Shown here one piece after another: positions 59,477-64,000 of a stretch of 64,000 nucleotides of DNA. Source of the DNA: Rhodoferax saidenbachensis (GTDB lineage: Bacteria; Pseudomonadota; Gammaproteobacteria; Burkholderiales; Burkholderiaceae_C); assembly GCF_001955715.1 (NCBI RefSeq), contig NZ_CP019239.1, positions 3,844,001 to 3,908,000 of the forward strand, read 5' to 3'. Position 1 is the stretch's first letter, and every line of letters starts with the position of its first letter. The position numbers and the translations under genes were made by a program. Under the pieces are notes generated by a model. The model did no database searches, was not told where the DNA came from, and saw only the letters and a list, made by a program, of their open reading frames with translations.

Positions 59477-60394
59477 ATGCCTTCCATGCCGCTTGATCCC
59501 TCTCTACCCGCACCCTGGTCGTACGGTGGCAAAACAGAGCAGGCGCGCACTGTCATCGTGTACGGAAACTGCCAGGCGCCCTACCTGGCCCAGATGCTGG
59601 CGTCGCTGGATGACCTGAACGACGATTACCGTTTTGTCTTTGCAGCCAACCATGCATTTCCAGGCGAAAACATCGCCCGGCCCATACCCGAACCCTGGCT
59701 TCGCAATGTCGCACTGGTGTTGGTGCAGCATGAGGAATGGGATGGCAACCCTGCCCTCCTGGCGCTGAAGGCGCAGCTTCCTGCGACCTGCCCGGTCTTC
59801 CGGTATCCCAGCTTCTTCGTATCTTGTTTTTGGCCTTTCGAATGCCCGGAGCCACGTGGCGAGCCAGAGCCGGCTTACCCGTGGAAGCGGTACCCGCTGG
59901 GCGACATCATCGGTCTGCAGATCGCACAGGCAGGGCTCACGGGCGAACTCGCCGTGGCCGCCTATCTGGACCATTCCATGCAGAAAATGCCTAACATGCA
60001 TGTCCGTTTGCAACGCGACATCGACCGCATGCATCAATACGACGCGCGATGCGACGTCAAGCTGGCTGACTACATAGAGTCCTCCTTTCACAACGAACAC
60101 CTGTTCTGGACTTCGGGGCACATGTCCGAAACTGCGGTGGCCGAACTGGCGCGCCGCGTGGCCGCAACCGTTCGGCCCCTCCTGGGGGGCAGTGCCGAGC
60201 GCATGGAGCTGTGTCTGGCAGCCGCCATGGGATTTAGCGGCATGGGTGAAACGCAGATCCCGATCCATCCGATGGTCGCGGAAGCGCTGGAATTGAACTT
60301 CTGGCAAGCGGACATGACCTACCGGTGGTACTCGCAAAACTGGACGTTCTATGAGTACATACAGAACTACATTGAGTACAACACCCAGTGGTAG
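59477..60394 (+). CDS. WcbI-like polysaccharide biosynthesis protein
   Basis: 305-residue soluble protein. TVIVYGNCQAPYLAQML near the N terminus and FRYPSFFVSCFWPFECPEP with PLGDIIGLQIAQAG match the WcbI family, named for a capsule gene and thought to act as an acyltransferase-like enzyme binding CoA. The start at MPSMPLDPSL is tentative; the second ATG, at 59486, is equally possible and the frame is open upstream. It converges on the TylF-like gene with six bases between them. Confidence 0.8.
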   Translation: MPSMPLDPSLPAPWSYGGKTEQARTVIVYGNCQAPYLAQMLASLDDLNDDYRFVFAANHAFPGENIARPIPEPWLRNVALVLVQHEEWDGNPALLALKAQLPATCPVFRYPSFFVSCFWPFECPEPRGEPEPAYPWKRYPLGDIIGLQIAQAGLTGELAVAAYLDHSMQKMPNMHVRLQRDIDRMHQYDARCDVKLADYIESSFHNEHLFWTSGHMSETAVAELARRVAATVRPLLGGSAERMELCLAAAMGFSGMGETQIPIHPMVAEALELNFWQADMTYRWYSQNWTFYEYIQNYIEYNTQW

Positions 60395-60400
60395 ACCCAG

Positions 60401-61159
60401 CTACTGCGTACGCATCCAATACCAACAGCGGCTATCCACCCTGATCATTGGATCGGCAATGCGGCGTTCTGCACGAAAATCGTCCACTGCGGTTCGGCAA
60501 TACGTCCAAGCATCTTCGCCGTAATCGTCAACTATCAGATAGCCCCCTACAGACAGCTTGTCGTAGAGATTGTCTAGACATACCTTGGTTGATTCATGGT
60601 AGTCAGCATCCAGGCGCAGTACGGCCAGTTGCTGCACAGGTGCTATCGGCAGAGTGTCCTTGAACCAGCCCGGCAAGAAGCGCACCTGGGAATCCAGCAG
60701 CCCATAGCGCGCGAAGTTTGCCTTGACCGCATCCAGGTCGGCGGCAAAGTGCCCGAAACCCTCACGCATCACAGGACCTTGGTGTGCGGCAGCTTCTTTC
60801 GGAAAGCACTCCGCATCCGGTTCGGGAAGTCCTTCAAACGAGTCAGCGGCCCAAACGCACCGGTCCGCGATACCGTGCGCCTTGAGCACTGCGCGCATCA
60901 GGACGGCAGTGCCTCCGCGCCACACACCCGCCTCCATAAGATCTCCAGGAACTTGCCGACAAATCACGTCTTCAATGCAATGTTGCAACTGATCCAAGCG
61001 TGCCAACGGAACCATGGATATAGCAGAGCCGTTGATGTAATGCTGCAGGAAGTCAACGATGAAACGTGCACCTCCCGCCTCCGCATCCGGCTCAGATGCA
61101 TCCAGGGTGGCGGTGATGCTTCTTTTAAGCCAATAGAGATCAAACGCGGTAGGCAACAT
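60401..61159 (-). CDS. TylF/MycF-like O-methyltransferase
   Basis: 252-residue SAM-dependent methyltransferase of the macrocin-O-methyltransferase (TylF) family. PGDLMEAGVWRGGTAVLMRA (near 71) is the cofactor-binding loop, VWAADSFEGLPEPD (near 104) follows, and LRLDADYHESTKVCLDNLYDKL with IVDDYGEDAW holds the metal-binding Asp residues. Members methylate sugar hydroxyls in glycans or natural products. It is divergent from the acyl carrier protein gene with 62 bases between, supporting a surface-glycan locus. Confidence 0.88.
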   Translation of the reverse strand: MLPTAFDLYWLKRSITATLDASEPDAEAGGARFIVDFLQHYINGSAISMVPLARLDQLQHCIEDVICRQVPGDLMEAGVWRGGTAVLMRAVLKAHGIADRCVWAADSFEGLPEPDAECFPKEAAAHQGPVMREGFGHFAADLDAVKANFARYGLLDSQVRFLPGWFKDTLPIAPVQQLAVLRLDADYHESTKVCLDNLYDKLSVGGYLIVDDYGEDAWTYCRTAVDDFRAERRIADPMIRVDSRCWYWMRTQ

Positions 61160-61221
61160 TGCGCAACTATACTTTTAGCGACCCATAACAAAAACGCCCC
61201 GACGGGCAGGAATACACCACC

Positions 61222-61452
61222 ATGCATCCAGATGTACTACCCCTGATTGCATCGGTTCTCCAGGTTACCCCGGACTCTCTGAGGGAAGACGATGGCGCCG
61301 AAACCGTGCCCGCGTGGGACAGCCTCAAGACCATTTTGCTGGCCAGCATGATTGAGATCACCTACGACATCACACTGGACAACAGCGAAATCGAACAGCT
61401 CACCACGGTGCGCGCTGTCCGTGAAGTCATCACCCGCCATGTCGCAAACTAA
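61222..61452 (+). CDS. Acyl carrier protein
   Basis: 76-residue acyl carrier protein with the phosphopantetheine-attachment Ser34 in WDSLKTILL and an acidic helical character. It is not the fatty-acid-synthesis ACP (the motif DSLD is DSLK, and the context is not fab). The start is ATG with no strong ribosome-binding site. The end overlaps the FkbH gene by 14 bases, so it is almost certainly the carrier for that enzyme. Confidence 0.88.
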   Translation: MHPDVLPLIASVLQVTPDSLREDDGAETVPAWDSLKTILLASMIEITYDITLDNSEIEQLTTVRAVREVITRHVAN

Positions 61453-63286
61453 CCTGGCCGCCGTGGTTGACAGGCTGGCGGCGCGCAAACCCACGCCCAT
61501 CGACCTGAGCACCTGCGCAGAAGCCCTTGCAGCTCTGGCGCATGATGCAACGCTGTCCGGCCAGCCCGTGCGGAGGGTTGCCGTCACCGGTGATCTCAAC
61601 GTCGACCTGCTTGGGCAAGCCATCGCCTGTGCCATCGCCCAGGAGGGCGAACTCCCACTGGTTCACCTCGCACCCTATGGCGCGATGCAGCAGGAATGCC
61701 TGGACCCGGGCTCCGGCTTGTACCGCTTCCAACCCGACGCGGTGGTGCTGGTTCCCGACTGGCGACAGACCCTGCTGCCACTGCCCGTGGATGCAACGGC
61801 CGAAGCCGTAGCTGAGGCAACACGCCAGCAGGTGCGCAAGTTCGAAGCGCTGTGGACAGCGCTGGAAGCGCGCAACTGCACCATCATTCAACACCTGCTT
61901 GTCGCCCCACCCCATCTGCCGCGCGGCGCGGCCGAGCGCCGCTCACCCGCGTCGGCTGCGCGCCGCATAGAAGCACTCAACGACGCTTTGCTGGAAGCAG
62001 GTGCGCGCCGGGTCACGTGGATCGAAGCCGACCGTTTCGCAGCGCAGGTTGGCCTGCTGGCCTGGTCGTCGCCCCGCTTCTACTACGCCGGAAAATTCGG
62101 GTTCGACCCACGCTTTCTGCCGGACTACCTGCCCTGGTTCCGGGGTGCGTGGCGTGCTGCAACCGGTCGCGCCAAAAAGCTGCTGGTGCTGGATCTTGAT
62201 GACACGCTGTGGGGCGGCACCATCGGTGACGATGGCCTGGAGGGCATCACCCTCGGTTCCGACCACGGCCCGAGTGGTGAAGCCTTTGCCGCCTGGCAGC
62301 AGCACATTGCTGCGCTGGCCCGACGGGGCCTAGTGCTCGCCGTCTGCAGCAAGAATGCACCCGAACTCGCCGCCATCGGATTCGACCACGCCAGCAGCGC
62401 CCTGCGCCGGGAAGATTTCGCCGCCTTCATCTGCAGTTGGGACGACAAGGCGAGCGGCCTGCAGCAGATTGCCGAAGCACTGTGCTTGGGTTTGGATGCC
62501 ATGGTTTTCGTGGACGACAACCCGGCCGAACGCCTGCTGGTCCGGCAGCAATTGCCGCAAGTGGAAGTCATCGACATCGGCGGCGACCCCGCGCAATTCA
62601 TCGACCGGCTGGAGGCGGGGCACTGGTTTGATCTGCAAAGTTATACAGACGCCGACTTTCACCGCAGCACAACCTATGCCGCGCGCAGCCAGGCACAGAT
62701 CGCCCAGGCGGAAGCACCAGACCTCGCGTCTTATCTGCGCGCACTGGAAATGGTGGGGCGGCTGGCGCCTGCACTGCAGGCCGAACTGCCACGATTGGCC
62801 CAGCTCGAACTCAAGACCAACCAGTTCAATGTGACCACACGGCGTTACAGCCAAACGCAGTTGGCTGCCTTCATGCAACAGCCTGACCGGCTGGTCCTGT
62901 CGCTCCACCTGAAGGACCGGTTTGGTGACCACGGGCTAATAGGCACATTGATCGCGGTGCGGGAAGACAACGTGCTGAGAATTGACAGTTGGTTGCTGAG
63001 TTGCCGTGTGTTCTCGCGCACGGCCGAGCAATTCATGCTCGCAGGCCTGATGCGTTGGGCGCAACAACAGGGCGCAACAAGCCTGCTGGGCGAATACATT
63101 CCCACCGCCCGTAACGCGGTGGTCGCGGATCTGTATGCGCGGTTGGGGTTCACGGCCACTGGCGCAGACAAGCGCTTCTGGCAGCGCGACCTTGCGGCGC
63201 CACCCCACGACCTCCACTCCTTCATCTCCGCTGAGCCGGCCCCCTCCAGCCCGCCGAACACCCTCGTAAAAGATGCGCATGCCTGA
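61439..63286 (+). CDS. FkbH-like HAD-IIIC family protein
   Basis: 615-residue enzyme. The N-terminal half (about 1-245) resembles the SGNH-like domain of the family (GDLNVDLLGQAI, FYYAGKFGFDPRF). The HAD domain has LVLDLDDTLWGGTIGDDG (Asp252, Asp254), CSKNAPEL (Cys303) and VFVDDNPAER. The C-terminal part (about 450-600) resembles an acyltransferase-like fold (LKDRFGDHGLIG). FkbH proteins take 1,3-bisphosphoglycerate and load a glyceryl group on an ACP. It overlaps the ACP gene by 14 bases and the next gene by about 14. Confidence 0.9.
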   Translation: MSQTNLAAVVDRLAARKPTPIDLSTCAEALAALAHDATLSGQPVRRVAVTGDLNVDLLGQAIACAIAQEGELPLVHLAPYGAMQQECLDPGSGLYRFQPDAVVLVPDWRQTLLPLPVDATAEAVAEATRQQVRKFEALWTALEARNCTIIQHLLVAPPHLPRGAAERRSPASAARRIEALNDALLEAGARRVTWIEADRFAAQVGLLAWSSPRFYYAGKFGFDPRFLPDYLPWFRGAWRAATGRAKKLLVLDLDDTLWGGTIGDDGLEGITLGSDHGPSGEAFAAWQQHIAALARRGLVLAVCSKNAPELAAIGFDHASSALRREDFAAFICSWDDKASGLQQIAEALCLGLDAMVFVDDNPAERLLVRQQLPQVEVIDIGGDPAQFIDRLEAGHWFDLQSYTDADFHRSTTYAARSQAQIAQAEAPDLASYLRALEMVGRLAPALQAELPRLAQLELKTNQFNVTTRRYSQTQLAAFMQQPDRLVLSLHLKDRFGDHGLIGTLIAVREDNVLRIDSWLLSCRVFSRTAEQFMLAGLMRWAQQQGATSLLGEYIPTARNAVVADLYARLGFTATGADKRFWQRDLAAPPHDLHSFISAEPAPSSPPNTLVKDAHA

Positions 63287-64000
63287 TCACTCCCGTCACG
63301 AAATACTGGTCAAGTATGGTTTGAGCCTCGGCGTGTGGCCGATCGCATTTTTCTCACTGTTTCTTGCCATGACCGGCGTGTCTCGCGCGTTAGGAACGAT
63401 TGCGCCGCTCAGTACGGCCGCGCTGGCGTTCGTGGCTGCCGCCTGGGTCGTGCGTTGGACGCTGCAACCTCCCTGGCGGGTCTTGCTTACTTCCGCAGCC
63501 TCTGTGTTGTTGATGGCGCTGATCGCGGTTGTATGGGCCACCCTCTGGCGTGACATTTCGTTTGACGGGCAGGCCATCCACTTCCCAAGCGCACTGGAAA
63601 TATTGGACGGGCTCAACCCCGTCACCACCCGCCCCAGCATGTACTTCTCTGCGGTGTACCCCAACGGGCTCTGGACGCTGCAAGCCCTTTTTATTTCATT
63701 GACTTCCGGGTTTGAAGAGGGCAAGGCACCGGCCTGGATCATTGCGTTTTCGAGCATCCCCTTGATCACGGTGGCACTGCGCACATGGCATGGCGCCTGG
63801 ACGCGCAAGCTGGTGATTGCAGCTGTTCTTGTGCAGGTCAATCCGGTCATGCTGCTCCAACTGACTACTTTCGAGCTGGACGGCGTGGTGTATTCCCTGG
63901 CCGTGATCGCGGTCGCCGGCGCCATGTTGTTGCCGACCGCCTACCGCCGAACCGGTCTGGTCCTGGTTGCCGGTGCCAGCCTGCTGCTCATCAATACCAA
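63273..64000 (+). CDS. Membrane protein, probable GT-C type glycosyltransferase (partial)
   Basis: About 242 codons, open to the window end, so truncated. The start is ATG at 63273 (MRMPDHSRHEILV); ATG at 63279 is equally possible. About seven membrane helices are visible. Between the third and fourth lies an extracytoplasmic loop (RDISFDGQAIHFPSALEILDG) with Asp and His placed as in membrane glycosyltransferases of the ArnT/GT39 kind. The frame overlaps the FkbH stop, suggesting one operon with the ACP gene. The function is inferred from topology and position. Confidence 0.7.
   Translation, partial: MRMPDHSRHEILVKYGLSLGVWPIAFFSLFLAMTGVSRALGTIAPLSTAALAFVAAAWVVRWTLQPPWRVLLTSAASVLLMALIAVVWATLWRDISFDGQAIHFPSALEILDGLNPVTTRPSMYFSAVYPNGLWTLQALFISLTSGFEEGKAPAWIIAFSSIPLITVALRTWHGAWTRKLVIAAVLVQVNPVMLLQLTTFELDGVVYSLAVIAVAGAMLLPTAYRRTGLVLVAGASLLLINT

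Overview
The window looks like a chromosomal segment of a betaproteobacterium of the Comamonadaceae (Rhodoferax/Polaromonas/Acidovorax-like). The support is the spc-alpha ribosomal gene order, overall high G+C with GC-rich third codon positions, a ChvE/GguAB-type sugar importer with a GbpR-like LysR regulator, long Zn-free S14, and a dispersed intergenic repeat containing TAGCTGCTTGCGCA. Genus assignment is inference. No rRNA, CRISPR array or complete insertion sequence was seen. No gene-free stretch exceeds 300 bases; the largest is 47464-47745, which holds one repeat copy and a hairpin.

Layout. 21-5511: M20 amidohydrolase, a molybdopterin oxidoreductase, a DUF2721 membrane protein, a luciferase-like monooxygenase and an unrecognised acidic protein. 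5694-14730: initiator tRNA-Met and the minus-strand spc-alpha cluster from rplN to rplQ, including rpmJ, with its promoter just after glpD. 14738-19051: glpK-glpD, proC and DUF2164. 19071-32810: a sugar-acid locus with the importer (chvE, gguA, gguB), a LysR regulator, an SDR sugar dehydrogenase, an SMP-30 lactonase, an IlvD/Edd dehydratase, a 2-keto-3-deoxyarabonate-dehydratase-like protein, an aldehyde dehydrogenase, a Gfo/Idh oxidoreductase, and dgoK/dgoA. Together these could oxidise galactose to pyruvate plus glyceraldehyde-3-phosphate and arabinose-type sugars to 2-oxoglutarate through shared upper enzymes.

32932-42967: acyl-CoA synthetase, a second molybdopterin oxidoreductase, LysR, a class III CoA-transferase, a Dabb protein, malate synthase G, and a detached copy of the malate synthase 3' end beyond a small secreted-protein gene. 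43215-47463: DUF2157 (frameshifted), DUF4401 and GDYXXLXY genes, then a DUF4139 protein. 47746-49093: an AT-rich gene with a HEPN-like motif beside a HigB/HigA-type toxin-antitoxin pair with a perfect 16-bp inverted repeat.

49337-59095: a diguanylate cyclase, a receiver-AraC response regulator coupled to a 7TMR-DISM histidine kinase, then a two-partner secretion pair (TpsA/TpsB) preceded by a direct repeat with 21-bp period, suggesting an AraC-type site. 59186-64000: a CWC cysteine-rich protein, a WcbI-like protein, a TylF-like methyltransferase, and an acyl carrier protein-FkbH-membrane protein operon running off the window. This last group may load a three-carbon acyl unit and transfer it to a surface glycan or lipid, and it is one of the two most interesting candidate systems here. 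The other is the two-component system with its putative TPS target. Eight copies of the dispersed repeat all lie in one orientation before about 40 kb and in the opposite orientation after it.
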